Positions 17,859-25,929 are shown, counted from the first letter of the stretch. The stretch: 64,000 nucleotides of DNA from Tsukamurella sp. TY48 (GCF_019656655.1 NZ_BPMV01000002.1:930001-994000); one strand, 5' to 3'. Notes: generated from the letters alone by a model not told the origin. Program-made: numbers and translations.

Positions 17859-19142
17859 TCACACCGGACGCGGCGGCGCCCACACTCCCGGTCCGGCGGG
17901 CAGCCCGGTCTGCGCCTGGTAGGCGGCTGCCGACTGCAGAACGAGGTCGAATCGTTCCGTCCGCATCCGCTGATCCGTGTAGAGCAGGGTCTGCACAGAC
18001 GACATGAACGGCATGGTGATGATTCCGCCGATCGCAGTTCCGATCGATGACAACGCGAGCCCCAGCACCGAGGTGCCGGCGACCGTACCGATGGTGCTGT
18101 CGTTCGCAGCCAGCACCAGGCCGATGTTGAAGGGGATCCCGACGACGGTGTTGATGGCCATCACGATCAGGTAGGTCAACAACATGATGCCCAACAGACG
18201 CCAGAATCCCGGTCGCTGGAGCTGGAAACCACGTCGCAGTGCATTGATTGAACCGCGTCCTTCAAGTACGACCGAAGCAGTCGCCATCGCGAACGCCGGC
18301 ATCAGGCCGACCACGATGACCACCATGATTACGAACATGAGGATGGCCACGAATACTCCTGCGACCCAACTGCCTGCGCCGACCAGCGCCACCGTGAGCA
18401 ATCCGATCATGATGAGGGTCGGGACGAGGTAGATCAGCGCTTGGAGCACGACCAATCCGATCAGGGGCCACAGGCGGGGCACGAGGGCACGCCAGGCCGA
18501 GCCTGCGCCCGTCTTATCGCCGAGCACGGAACGGGCGACGACCACTGTGAGCATGCCAGTGAGAATCGTTGTGGCGATCATCGAGATCAGCGCGCCCCCG
18601 AGTGCGGACGCGCCGGATGCGATCGACGTCGACAGTATCGCCGGTTCGTCCTCGGAGCCCGGGTCGACGGTGACGTCGGTGAGGGGAATCTGGCCGATGA
18701 ACGCCACGAGATTCGAAAGAACGACGATGATCGCCGTGAACCCGATCATGACCCCCGGGTTCGTACGGATAGCAGTGATGGCTCCGCCGTAGATGTCACC
18801 GAGGCTCAGCGGACGAAGCGGCACGCTACCGGGCTCGGGCGCCGACGGTGCGCCCCAACCGTATTGCTGCTGGGGATACGCAGGGTATCCGTTTCCCTGC
18901 GGATAACCGGCCGGGTATCCCGGCGGAGGTGCGGAATACCCCGGCGGGGGCGCGTTACACCCCGGGCCGACTGGCTGCTGCGGAGGGTAGCCCGCAGGTG
19001 GGGCACCGGGCGCGACGTAGCCCGGTACCGGGTACGCGCCCGGGAACTGGCCTGTCGGCGCGTTTGCGCCGTCCTGCGGAGTCCCTTCGGTGCCGCTCGT
19101 CGGTTCGTGCGGGCTCGCCTGAGGCTTGTCGTCGCTGCTCAC
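17859..19142 (-). CDS. Polytopic membrane protein with Pro/Gly/Tyr-rich N-terminal repeats
   Basis: 427 aa. Residues 30-105 form a PGY/PPPGY/QYGWG low-complexity segment. LRPLSLGDIYGGAITAIRTNPG follows, a motif typical of the GPDPase-membrane-domain / YciC-like group, and then about seven helices. Proline-rich cytosolic N-termini of this kind are common in mycobacterial membrane and division proteins. Function unknown. GTG start at 19142. Followed by the 30-bp palindrome. Confidence 0.75.
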   Translation of the reverse strand: MSSDDKPQASPHEPTSGTEGTPQDGANAPTGQFPGAYPVPGYVAPGAPPAGYPPQQPVGPGCNAPPPGYSAPPPGYPAGYPQGNGYPAYPQQQYGWGAPSAPEPGSVPLRPLSLGDIYGGAITAIRTNPGVMIGFTAIIVVLSNLVAFIGQIPLTDVTVDPGSEDEPAILSTSIASGASALGGALISMIATTILTGMLTVVVARSVLGDKTGAGSAWRALVPRLWPLIGLVVLQALIYLVPTLIMIGLLTVALVGAGSWVAGVFVAILMFVIMVVIVVGLMPAFAMATASVVLEGRGSINALRRGFQLQRPGFWRLLGIMLLTYLIVMAINTVVGIPFNIGLVLAANDSTIGTVAGTSVLGLALSSIGTAIGGIITMPFMSSVQTLLYTDQRMRTERFDLVLQSAAAYQAQTGLPAGPGVWAPPRPV

Positions 19143-19275
19143 GCAAACATCGTGCCTGGCCCGTCGAATTCAGACAAGTGAACCGAAGAAACGAGTCGGG
19201 GCACCGTCCGATCGACCCGTCAATTCGTGCTCGGAACAGCACGCGAACACGAATCGAACGTCCTCGATACCCTTC

Positions 19276-20034
19276 TCACCGACCTTGCGCAGCAGTCCTG
19301 ACTCTCCCAGTGAGCAGCGCATACTCAACATCCGCACGCCCCCTCGACGCGGCGATCTCTGCGGCTTTGCCCCAGGGATACTCGAGCGCACGGAACTCTG
19401 CTTCCCAACGGCCCGAGACATCGTCTACGACTGCATACCGCGCATGCGGAGTACCTGCCTCCATGACGTGTGGGTAGGGGCGATCGTCGTCGTAAGCTGG
19501 CCAACCAACGCTCCCAGGGTTGACCACCAGGGGTCCCTGCGGGATCCGCAACGATCTCTGGATGTGAGTGTGGCCGCACAACAGGAGGTCACGGTCTAAG
19601 TACCCTTTGAGACGCTCGACAACTTCTTCAACGGTGGCCTCGCGCGCGCCTTGCTCGGTCACCGTCTCCAAGAGATACTCCAGGTCATCCTCTGGAGTTC
19701 CATGGAAAGCGAAGACGCCCGCGCCGATGTCAGCGGAGCGCGGCATAGAGGTGAGCCACTCACAATGATCGTCACCAAGCTGCTCTAGCGCACAACGATC
19801 GGAAGCGCCCATGGCGCTCGGCTCCAGCTCCTCAAGCTGACGCTCATGGTTGCCCCGGATGCACACCATCGGCACCGTCTTCATCAGTCGCGCTGTCTCC
19901 GCTGGCAACACTGCACCAGAGAAATGGTCGCCGAGGTTGACGATCACGTCGACGTGATCGTGCTGTATCGATTCAAGAACAGCCCGCAGGGCAAATGCGT
20001 TGCCGTGGACGTCAGAGATCGCGGCAATTCTCAT
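19276..20034 (-). CDS. Metallophosphoesterase (YfcE/MJ0936-like)
   Basis: 252 aa. The calcineurin-like metal-binding motifs are in order: DVHGN (about residue 8), LGDH, GNHERQ, and GHTHIQ near residue 170, with the GD-to-GNHE spacing normal. Probably a cytosolic dinuclear-metal phosphodiesterase; substrate unknown. ATG 20034 is chosen because it gives the compact MRIAAISDVHG start; an ATG seven codons upstream is possible. At the left edge of the accessory region. A 10-bp palindrome ATGTCGACAT lies at 20074-20083 upstream. Confidence 0.85.
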   Translation of the reverse strand: MRIAAISDVHGNAFALRAVLESIQHDHVDVIVNLGDHFSGAVLPAETARLMKTVPMVCIRGNHERQLEELEPSAMGASDRCALEQLGDDHCEWLTSMPRSADIGAGVFAFHGTPEDDLEYLLETVTEQGAREATVEEVVERLKGYLDRDLLLCGHTHIQRSLRIPQGPLVVNPGSVGWPAYDDDRPYPHVMEAGTPHARYAVVDDVSGRWEAEFRALEYPWGKAAEIAASRGRADVEYALLTGRVRTAAQGR

Positions 20035-20165
20035 GCCCGCAATGGTTCCATGCAACTTCGTCGAACAGACTGCATGTCGACATAATCGCTGTTATCTAGA
20101 CACTTTCGGTCCATGCGCTGGGGCCGCGAAGTAAACTTCAGTTGTGCGCGGCAAGCTAAGCGGCG

Positions 20166-20549
20166 CTAGGAGTGTCTTCCGACGAAGGCGACGCACTGGG
20201 GGCACTCATTGAGGATCGGGTGAGTGCATTGCAGCGTGTGCCTCAGGAACGTGATTGCCGCGTCGATCTGCTCGCGCTGGGACTGCAGCTGTTGGAGATT
20301 CCGGGTAACGATCTCGGCCCGCGTTCCTCGGTGCGGGGTGTTGAGCTGGGCGATATCAGCGAGTGACATCCCGGCATGCTGGGCGCGCAGCGTCAGTCTG
20401 CCGTGATCGAGGTCCGCGTTGCTGTAGCGGCGGTGGCCGGTTGCAGTGCGGGCCGATGGGCGAAGAGCACCCACCTCGTCCCAGTGCCGCAGGACGTGTG
20501 TTTCGACCCCAAGCGCCCGGGAGGCTTCGCCGATCGTCATCCACTCCAC
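20166..20549 (-). CDS. MerR family transcriptional regulator
   Basis: 127 aa. N-terminal winged helix TIGEASRALGVETHVLRHWDEVGALRPSARTATGHRRYS, then a dimerisation helix (RNLQQLQSQREQIDAAITFLRHTLQC) and a short Cys-containing tail CTHPILNECPQC. The C-terminal Cys residues (three in twelve residues) could sense metal, thiol or oxidant, as in SoxR- or CueR-like regulators, but no 4-Cys iron-sulfur motif is present. Starts GTG 20549 or ATG 20540. Divergent from the metallo-beta-lactamase-fold gene with a textbook MerR promoter between them. Confidence 0.9.
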   Translation of the reverse strand: MEWMTIGEASRALGVETHVLRHWDEVGALRPSARTATGHRRYSNADLDHGRLTLRAQHAGMSLADIAQLNTPHRGTRAEIVTRNLQQLQSQREQIDAAITFLRHTLQCTHPILNECPQCVAFVGRHS

Positions 20550-20570
20550 GATGCGCCCCTCGTTTGCCGC

Positions 20571-20601
20571 TTGACTTCAGGTCGACCTGAATTTCTACCG
20601 T
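20571..20601 (+). promoter_or_regulatory. MerR-type promoter with 19-bp spacer and 16-bp operator
   Basis: The -35 TTGACT (20571-20576) and -10 TACCGT (20596-20601) are 19 bp apart, 2 bp longer than optimal, as in promoters untwisted by MerR activators. A perfect palindrome TTCAGGTCGACCTGAA (20576-20591) fills the spacer. The -10 is 6 nt before the ATG at 20608, so the message should be leaderless. Confidence 0.8.
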
Positions 20602-20607
20602 CAGCCT

Positions 20608-21372
20608 ATGGAGATTACCGAGTTGAACGCTGGCACACTCCGTCCGGATGGCGGCCGCGCAGTGTGGGGTGCCGATGAGCTGGTGTGCCGATGCCTTCTC
20701 CTGCAAGACAACGGTTTAGTCGCGATCGTCGATGCTGGGATCGGTCTCGTGGATATCGCAGATCCGGTGGGGCGGTTGGGGCAGGATTGGCTCGACATGG
20801 CCCGCCCCGCACTTGATCCTGCGGAAACCGTCTATCGGCAACTTCAGTCGCGTGATATCGATCCGGCCCTGGTCGGACACATCATCGTCACTCATCAGCA
20901 CCGCGATCACATCGGTGGGCTTGCGGACTTCCCAGATGCTGAAGTTCATCTCTCAGCTACGGCGAGACGCGCGGTCACCGCAATTGGCGGCGATGCGCAC
21001 TCGGCAGACCTATCACCTCAATGGGCGCACGGAGTGCGTTGGGCCGGTGACCCCCGCACGGCGCCGGATTGGCATGGCCTTAGCACGTACACTTTGGTAG
21101 GTCTGCCTCGAACGATTCGACTTCTACCGCTACCAGGGCATGCAGACGGACACAGCGGTGTTCTGATCGAAACCAAGGACGGGTTCGTGCTCCACGTGGG
21201 TGACGCTGCGTTCCATCCAGCGCAGTACACGGAGGGGACAGTGCCCCCAGGTCTCGCCGCTTTCACCACGGCAACCGAACATTGTCCGACAGCCCGTCAC
21301 GACTCTGAACGCACACTGACCGAGATTCACGCCAACCATTGGGCAACGATCCTGACCAGCCACTGGATATGA
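20608..21372 (+). CDS. Metallo-beta-lactamase-fold hydrolase
   Basis: 254 aa. The zinc ligand motif HQHRDH lies at residues 96-101, then LPLPGHADGHSGV, VLHVGDAAFHP and the final SHW histidine. The Gln at position 97 of the motif departs from the usual HxHxDH spacing only in identity, and all metal ligands are retained. Family members include lactonases, glyoxalase II and arylsulfatase-like enzymes; substrate unknown. The MerR regulator upstream presumably induces it in response to a toxic or reactive compound. No signal peptide. Confidence 0.88.
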   Translation: MEITELNAGTLRPDGGRAVWGADELVCRCLLLQDNGLVAIVDAGIGLVDIADPVGRLGQDWLDMARPALDPAETVYRQLQSRDIDPALVGHIIVTHQHRDHIGGLADFPDAEVHLSATARRAVTAIGGDAHSADLSPQWAHGVRWAGDPRTAPDWHGLSTYTLVGLPRTIRLLPLPGHADGHSGVLIETKDGFVLHVGDAAFHPAQYTEGTVPPGLAAFTTATEHCPTARHDSERTLTEIHANHWATILTSHWI

Positions 21373-21454
21373 CTCTGAGGTCCGTGGACAAGCCCAGGTC
21401 CGCGCACAGGGCCGACCCTTTGGGTCTGGAAGTCCGGCGGCGTGACTGAGTGCG

Positions 21455-22195
21455 GTGGATACTGGCGTCATGAAGGTGCTCACCGAGCACGAAGGCGGGG
21501 CGGTCAGCCGCGTCTACCTGCCCTGCACGGCTGGCGCCGAAGTCGAGCCGGTCAACCGGTACCTCGCACACCTGATCGACGCCGCGTACAGCCCGAATAC
21601 CGTCGCTGGGTATGCCTACGATCTGCGGCACCTCCTGACGTTCCTCGCCGCCAATGGCCTGAGCATCAACGACTTCCGGCCATTGACCGCGTTCGAGCTT
21701 CTCGGCTATCTGCGCCGGATCCCGTCCCGGCGTCCTGCGCAGCGTCTCGGGCTGGCGGTCGCTACCGATCGCGGGCGGTTGCTGGCGCCGTCGTCGGTGC
21801 AGCGGATCCTCGCGGCGACGTCCAGCTTCTACGAGTGGGCGATCGCGGTCGAGTACTACACCGCTGCCAGCGACTACGCCCGCAGACTCCGACAGCGGCT
21901 CGCCGTCGAACAGCAGCTGATCGCCGACGCGCAGCACCGAGGATGGGACCGGGAAGAAGAGCGCACCAACGATCCGCTGCGCGAATTTCAGAGCTACTGG
22001 CAGAGCCGAAGAACACGCGCCGGTAACGTCGGCTCACATGAGCCTCCCCAAGTTGTTCATAGGGTCGTCCGCGGAGGGCAAACCTGTCGCCCACAACCTC
22101 CAGGCGGTACTCGAAGAACGCCAAATCTGCGAGGCCACGGCATGGGATCAAAACGTGTTCGCGCCAGGAAGTTACGCACTCGACGCGCTCCTTGA
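21455..22195 (+). pseudogene. Tyrosine recombinase, N-terminal remnant fused to unrelated sequence
   Basis: From ATG 21470 the frame encodes a SAM-like integrase core-binding domain (SPNTVAGYAYDLRHLLTFLAANG, then APSSVQRILAATSSFYEWAI). After about 21855 similarity to integrases is lost and the frame continues as AASDYARRLRQRLAVEQQLIADAQHRGWDRE. That segment resembles a short accessory protein often found with actinobacterial recombinases. From about 22030 the frame is merely an overlap with the TIR gene. The catalytic domain is absent here; a matching C-terminal half lies at 23926-24669. Non-functional as it stands. Confidence 0.75.
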
Positions 22196-22766
22196 AGTCG
22201 CCAGCGGGTACGACTTTGCGGTCTTGATCGCGTCGCCGGACGATACGACCGACAGCCGTGGCGAGAGCAAGCCGTCAGCACGGGACAACGTCATCTTGGA
22301 GCTGGGGCTCTTCATTGGCGCCCTGGGCCGCGAGCGGGCATACCTGCTCGCAACTGGCGACCTCAGGCTGCCCTCGGACACGTTTGGCCTCACGCGACTT
22401 AGCTACCAGGGCCGCGCCGACGACAATCTGCGCGCCGCCGTCAATCCCGCTGTCCTTCAGCTTGAAATCCAGGTCAAGAAGCTCGGCGTCCGTCACGCCT
22501 CCGCCACCGTTGAAGCGAGCGACAGCAAGCTCGAGCGCGAACTGGAGCGCCTCTTCCTTAACGCCGAGGCGCAGGGATGGACGGTCAAGTACAACGGCCC
22601 CACTACTGTCCGGTTGGTGTCGCCGGGCGGGCGCACGTACTCGTTTCAGAGACGTACGCCAGCAATGACTCGGGAAAACCTGCGAGCATTTGCGGCTGAG
22701 CTTCGCGCTGGGGGACTCCGGGTCAACAGCGCGCTCTTGTCGTCACCTGCCGAGTCTCCGCTATGA
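22038..22766 (+). CDS. TIR-like (PF10137-type) nucleotide-binding protein with HicA-like C-terminal domain
   Basis: 242 aa. Residues 4-150 match the predicted nucleotide-binding TIR-like domain: KLFIGSSAEG, FAVLIASPDD, then ARDNVILELGLFIGALGRER, whose Glu is the expected NAD-hydrolysing residue, and LPSDTFGL. Residues 165-230 (EAQGWTVKYNGPTTVRLVSP ... LRAFAAELRAGGLRV) resemble HicA/YcfA small RNA-binding folds but lack the catalytic His. TIR-like proteins of this group are NADase effectors in anti-phage systems. No partner sensor gene is adjacent. Flanked by recombinase fragments. Confidence 0.75.
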   Translation: MSLPKLFIGSSAEGKPVAHNLQAVLEERQICEATAWDQNVFAPGSYALDALLEVASGYDFAVLIASPDDTTDSRGESKPSARDNVILELGLFIGALGRERAYLLATGDLRLPSDTFGLTRLSYQGRADDNLRAAVNPAVLQLEIQVKKLGVRHASATVEASDSKLERELERLFLNAEAQGWTVKYNGPTTVRLVSPGGRTYSFQRRTPAMTRENLRAFAAELRAGGLRVNSALLSSPAESPL

Positions 22767-22773
22767 GTGGCAT

Positions 22774-22829
22774 GTCCCCCTGCAGGGAGGTGGCTACCGT
22801 GCGGCATAACGCCAGCTGTGCAGGGGGAC
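22774..22829 (+). terminator. Long-arm hairpin after the TIR-like gene
   Basis: GTCCCCCTGCA (22774-22784) pairs perfectly with TGCAGGGGGAC (22819-22829); the 34-nt loop has a small inner TGGC/GCCA stem. It starts 8 bases past the stop. Could be a terminator, or a mobile-element end. Confidence 0.45.
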
Positions 22830-23043
22830 GACGCTCCAACCTGGGCACCACCAGGAACACCCCGAAGGGCCGCCGCGCCTCGACCAGCATCCTCACATCG
22901 CGTATGTCCTCGGCATCGCGCTTCGGACCCCGCCCTCAAGACGGTATGTGTAGCAAAAACCCGCTCTGTGGCTCCGCTGGCTTGGATATCTTAGCCCCAA
23001 CTCTCGCAATTCAGACGCAGTCTGGAACGCACGTCCACAGCAC
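22830..23043. other. Non-coding stretch, probable relic
   Basis: No convincing gene on either strand. The minus strand has a short open segment around 22830-22900 reading MLVEARRPFGVFLVVPRLE, which is protein-like but has no start context or family match. The right part (about 22950-23040) is AT-richer and could hold the promoter of the next gene. Confidence 0.3.
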
Positions 23044-23835
23044 ATGGATGTAGCTAGGGGCGAGTATCACGCGCGATGGGCGGGGTTTGCAAGCTCAGTC
23101 GACCGCCTGGCGGTGGCGATGGCAGATCCTGACGCCTTCCCGACGGCCCCCGGCGGCACCTTAGGTGTGGACGATCAACTGTTGCATCCTTTTCGAGCGA
23201 GCGAGGCGGTCCGCCACGTTATCAATGCGGCGATCGATCAGCTGCACGGGATCAAAACGACAGTAGTCGATGCCCAAGTGATTCACCTTGGCGTCAGCGC
23301 GACACTGGCGCGAGGAGCGCTGGAGAACGCTGCGACCGGACTATGGCTGATCGGTCCCGCCGATCGGACGGAACGGCTCAAGCGCGTTCTTAGGTGGCAC
23401 GCACAGGACTACTACGACCGGAACGCATATGTGGTTGAGGCGGGGACACGCAACCCGCAGAGGGCTGCACGATTCGCCGAGCATTCCCGCATACTGCAGG
23501 AAGTAGTCAGCAGAAATGGTTGCGCTCCATTGCCATCCGGAGGCGTCAAGATCACGGAACCCTTGCGCGGATGCGCGGACGACACTGAGGTTCTGGTCAT
23601 GCAGAAGTGGATGATAGCCTCCGGGTTCGCACACGGCCGCCCGTGGGCACACCAGGGCTTCCTTGATCACCAGTTGATCAGCGAGAACGAGCGTCTGCCG
23701 ATCTACACTTACGCGCCACGGCGGGACGTGACCCAAGATCTGCCGTTAGCCGCACTAGCACTCCTCGAGGACCTGCTCCGTCTACGTGAAACTCGCGCGT
23801 CTCCCGCATCCGAGGAACCAGGATTGTCCACATAA
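23044..23835 (+). CDS. Uncharacterised alpha-helical protein
   Basis: 263 aa, family not recognised. Mostly helical, with LGVSATLARGALENAATGLWLIGPADRTERLKRVLRWHAQDYYDR in the middle and a conserved-looking SGFAHGRPWAH motif near residue 196. The R/E-rich helix with an aromatic 'ENAATGLWL' pattern is reminiscent of DUF5677-type HEPN-like proteins, but the R-x4-6-H catalytic pattern is not evident. ATG 23044 is the only reasonable start. Lies between the TIR-like gene and recombinase fragments; its stop overlaps the start of the serine recombinase remnant. Confidence 0.6.
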   Translation: MDVARGEYHARWAGFASSVDRLAVAMADPDAFPTAPGGTLGVDDQLLHPFRASEAVRHVINAAIDQLHGIKTTVVDAQVIHLGVSATLARGALENAATGLWLIGPADRTERLKRVLRWHAQDYYDRNAYVVEAGTRNPQRAARFAEHSRILQEVVSRNGCAPLPSGGVKITEPLRGCADDTEVLVMQKWMIASGFAHGRPWAHQGFLDHQLISENERLPIYTYAPRRDVTQDLPLAALALLEDLLRLRETRASPASEEPGLST

Positions 23836-23940
23836 TCGAGCGCGACCTCATCAGCGAACGCACCCGCGCAGCCCTCGCAGCCAAGAAGGCCCAGGGCGTG
23901 CGGATCGGCGCGCCCGAGCGGATGAGCCGAGACGCCAGCC
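23823..23940 (+). pseudogene. Serine recombinase (resolvase) fragment
   Basis: In the frame of GTG 23898, the segment IIERDLISERTRAALAAKKAQG followed by VRIGAPER matches the helix after the catalytic domain of resolvase/invertase-type serine recombinases. Neither the catalytic serine domain nor the DNA-binding end is nearby. Beyond 23940 the frame is antisense-like noise over the integrase fragment. A short deletion remnant. Confidence 0.65.
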
Positions 23941-24669
23941 ACCGGCGAGACCGCAGCCACCGGACCCCACGCCGTCTACGACTCGCCCAAGACCCGCCGA
24001 TCCCGCAGGCGCGTGCCGCTGACGGCTGCGACGGTTGCGATCCTCCGCGATTACTTGACGCCGCCCGAGCCGCGCGACGGACCCGACCCCCGATTCAACG
24101 CGGGAGTCGCCACGCTAGCCCCACGGACGGACGCCCGGAATCGGACTCACCCGCGAGCGTGCGACCCCGACGCGCCCCTGTTCCCGAACATGCGGCTCAT
24201 CGCAGACCCACCGACCGGCAGGCGCGCACCCCGCCACGAAACCGGACCCCGCGCGGGCAAGCCGATGCCCCCCGAAGAACAGGCCGCACGCCGCACCGTC
24301 GAAGAAGCACAAGCCCGCCTGGAACTCGACTGGACCGCGGTACTGCTCCACAAGACCTACTACAAGGCCGTCTTCCGCCCCGCGCTCCTCCGAGCCACCC
24401 TGGCCCTCGTGGCCGACGGGCTCCGCCCGATCCCAGCGGAAGCAACCGCCCACAGCCTTCGACACACGTACGCCTCGTTCTGTGTCAGCGCAGGCCTGCA
24501 CCCGAAGCAGATCGCGGACTTCATGGGCCACGCCTCCGTGAACACTACGATGGGCATTTACGCCCACCTATTCGAGGATGACCACACCGAGGCCATGAGT
24601 GCCCTCGGTAGCGTCGGTGCTACCCGGCCGCGCCCGAACAACGTCACCCCGATTCGGGGCTGGGGTTAG
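23926..24669 (+). pseudogene. Tyrosine recombinase, C-terminal catalytic remnant
   Basis: The frame opens just after a stop at 23923-23925 and reads PHAVYDSPKTRRSRRRVPLTAATVAILRDYL, the beta-hairpin part of an integrase catalytic domain, then HSLRHTYASF (H-x-x-R), QIADFMGHAS and the tyrosine in IYAHLF. The first catalytic Arg (RxGE region) is missing, with the N-terminal domain lying 2 kb upstream. GTG 24013 could serve as a start but would yield an inactive fragment. Its stop overlaps the next convergent gene by 4 bases. Confidence 0.8.
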
Positions 24670-25724
24670 TTCGACCTAAATCGATCTAGCACACCAATCT
24701 GATCGAGATACTGAAGCATGCCTTCGACGTATGTGCTGGGAATGTTGCCTCGAGGGATTACGGTACCAATAAACTTTCGAGCCCCTCGCACTTCCAGCCG
24801 CCAGTGGCCACGCAGGTGTCCGGGATAACTCAGATTCAACTTCTCTTCCAGGGTCAGTGGGTCCTGCAGCCACGACAAATATACTGCTGGCACTTCATAA
24901 GCGCCAACGAAATTGCGCAAAACAATCGCGTCCACTCTGCTTACGATGCCCTGACAAACTGCCATGTAAGATAGGAGCCTATCGTCTGATAGTGCGAGAG
25001 GTGCGGACGCTTTGTCTAACCACGACGCCGTCAGATTGGTTATCGCGCTCGACTCATTCCAGGTCGAACCAACATGAAATGCCCCGAGACCGTGCGCTGC
25101 AGAGTTCCGAATTTCGCGCATCTTCTCGAGATTCGACTCGTTCGCTCGAAACACATCTGCAACGTCGTCGCCCAGCCAGTCTCTGATGGCAGCGATTCGC
25201 TTGCTCCATTCACCCTTAACGAGATCGACCGTTGGCGGCACTCTTAATCGATACAAGTGTCTGCGATCCAAAAGTTCAAGACCATCCACTTTTTTCGGGA
25301 ACCCTGGAATCAATAGAGGGTCCGACAGCATTGCCAACCGTGCAATCTCGTCAACGTAGCGTTCTAACGCTGACACAACGTGCACTAGCGCCGTTAATCT
25401 CATGTGCCCCTCCGCGCTTCTGACTGGGGCACGAAGGCCAGTTACGGTTGCGCCGAGAGGACGCTTCCAGACATCTTCTAGACGCAACGCCTCAGCTGGT
25501 GCGCGATCGCCATCTCCCGCTTTCTCTGCGGAAGCGATCTCATAGCTACATGCCTTAAATGCAAGCCGGGAATGCCAATATGTTTCATTGGCTAGGGTGG
25601 AGTCATCACGAAATCGGTACGCAGGCAGACTCGCAAAACTGGGGCACAGTGCGCGGTCGAACTGTTCAGCCAAGCGTTGGTAATCGCCATTCGCAGACAC
25701 CCTCGACACAGTAGCAAGACACAC
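24666..25724 (-). CDS. Candidate HEPN-domain protein of unknown function
   Basis: 352 aa. The motif MREIRNSAAHGLG near residue 205 is R-N-x3-H, the form of the R-x4-6-H active site of HEPN ribonucleases with the customary polar residue after Arg. Helices LTALVHVVSALERYVDEIARLAML fit an all-alpha HEPN bundle. The C-terminal 120 residues are not recognised. Two 60-base blocks I counted (24901-24960, 25561-25620) are each 52% GC, far below the neighbours, indicating recent transfer. The start is uncertain (several GTG codons near 25724). Confidence 0.6.
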   Translation of the reverse strand: MCLATVSRVSANGDYQRLAEQFDRALCPSFASLPAYRFRDDSTLANETYWHSRLAFKACSYEIASAEKAGDGDRAPAEALRLEDVWKRPLGATVTGLRAPVRSAEGHMRLTALVHVVSALERYVDEIARLAMLSDPLLIPGFPKKVDGLELLDRRHLYRLRVPPTVDLVKGEWSKRIAAIRDWLGDDVADVFRANESNLEKMREIRNSAAHGLGAFHVGSTWNESSAITNLTASWLDKASAPLALSDDRLLSYMAVCQGIVSRVDAIVLRNFVGAYEVPAVYLSWLQDPLTLEEKLNLSYPGHLRGHWRLEVRGARKFIGTVIPRGNIPSTYVEGMLQYLDQIGVLDRFRSN

Positions 25725-25810
25725 CCAGCACGGTCACCCGGGCGGGTACGGGACACCTCCGGACGCGGTGCCGTCGCGGTGTCGATTGCCTCGGGTCGAC
25801 CCTGAGCAAG

Positions 25811-25853
25811 GCGAAGGCCCCGGCCGGAAACCTACTCCGAACAGGGCCTTCGC
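25811..25853 (-). terminator. Hairpin downstream of tRNA-Gly
   Basis: GCGAAGGCCC (25811-25820) pairs with GGGCCTTCGC (25844-25853), a perfect 10-bp stem with a 23-nt loop, 6 bases past the tRNA 3' end. No T-run. Confidence 0.6.
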
Positions 25854-25858
25854 GATTG

Positions 25859-25929
25859 AGCGGGCGACGGGAATCGAACCCGCGTAGCTAGTTTGGAAGA
25901 CTAGGGCTCTACCATTGAGCTACGCCCGC
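25859..25929 (-). tRNA. tRNA-Gly (UCC anticodon)
   Basis: 71 nt with discriminator U. Minus strand: acceptor GCGGGCG/CGCCCGC, anticodon stem CTAGT/ACTAG with loop CTTCCAA (anticodon TCC), and T-arm GCGGG-TTCGATT-CCCGT. No encoded CCA. Its 3' end faces the accessory region, the normal orientation for an integration target. Confidence 0.96.

Noticed and set aside
22646-22939. 97-codon minus-strand frame over the 3' end of the TIR-like gene
   Set aside because: Overlaps a recognisable coding region and a hairpin, with no motif or start context.
25859-25929. Duplicated tRNA-Gly 3' end as an attachment-site pair
   Set aside because: I looked for a repeat of the 3' part of the tRNA near 19-21.5 kb and found none, so attachment sites are not claimed.
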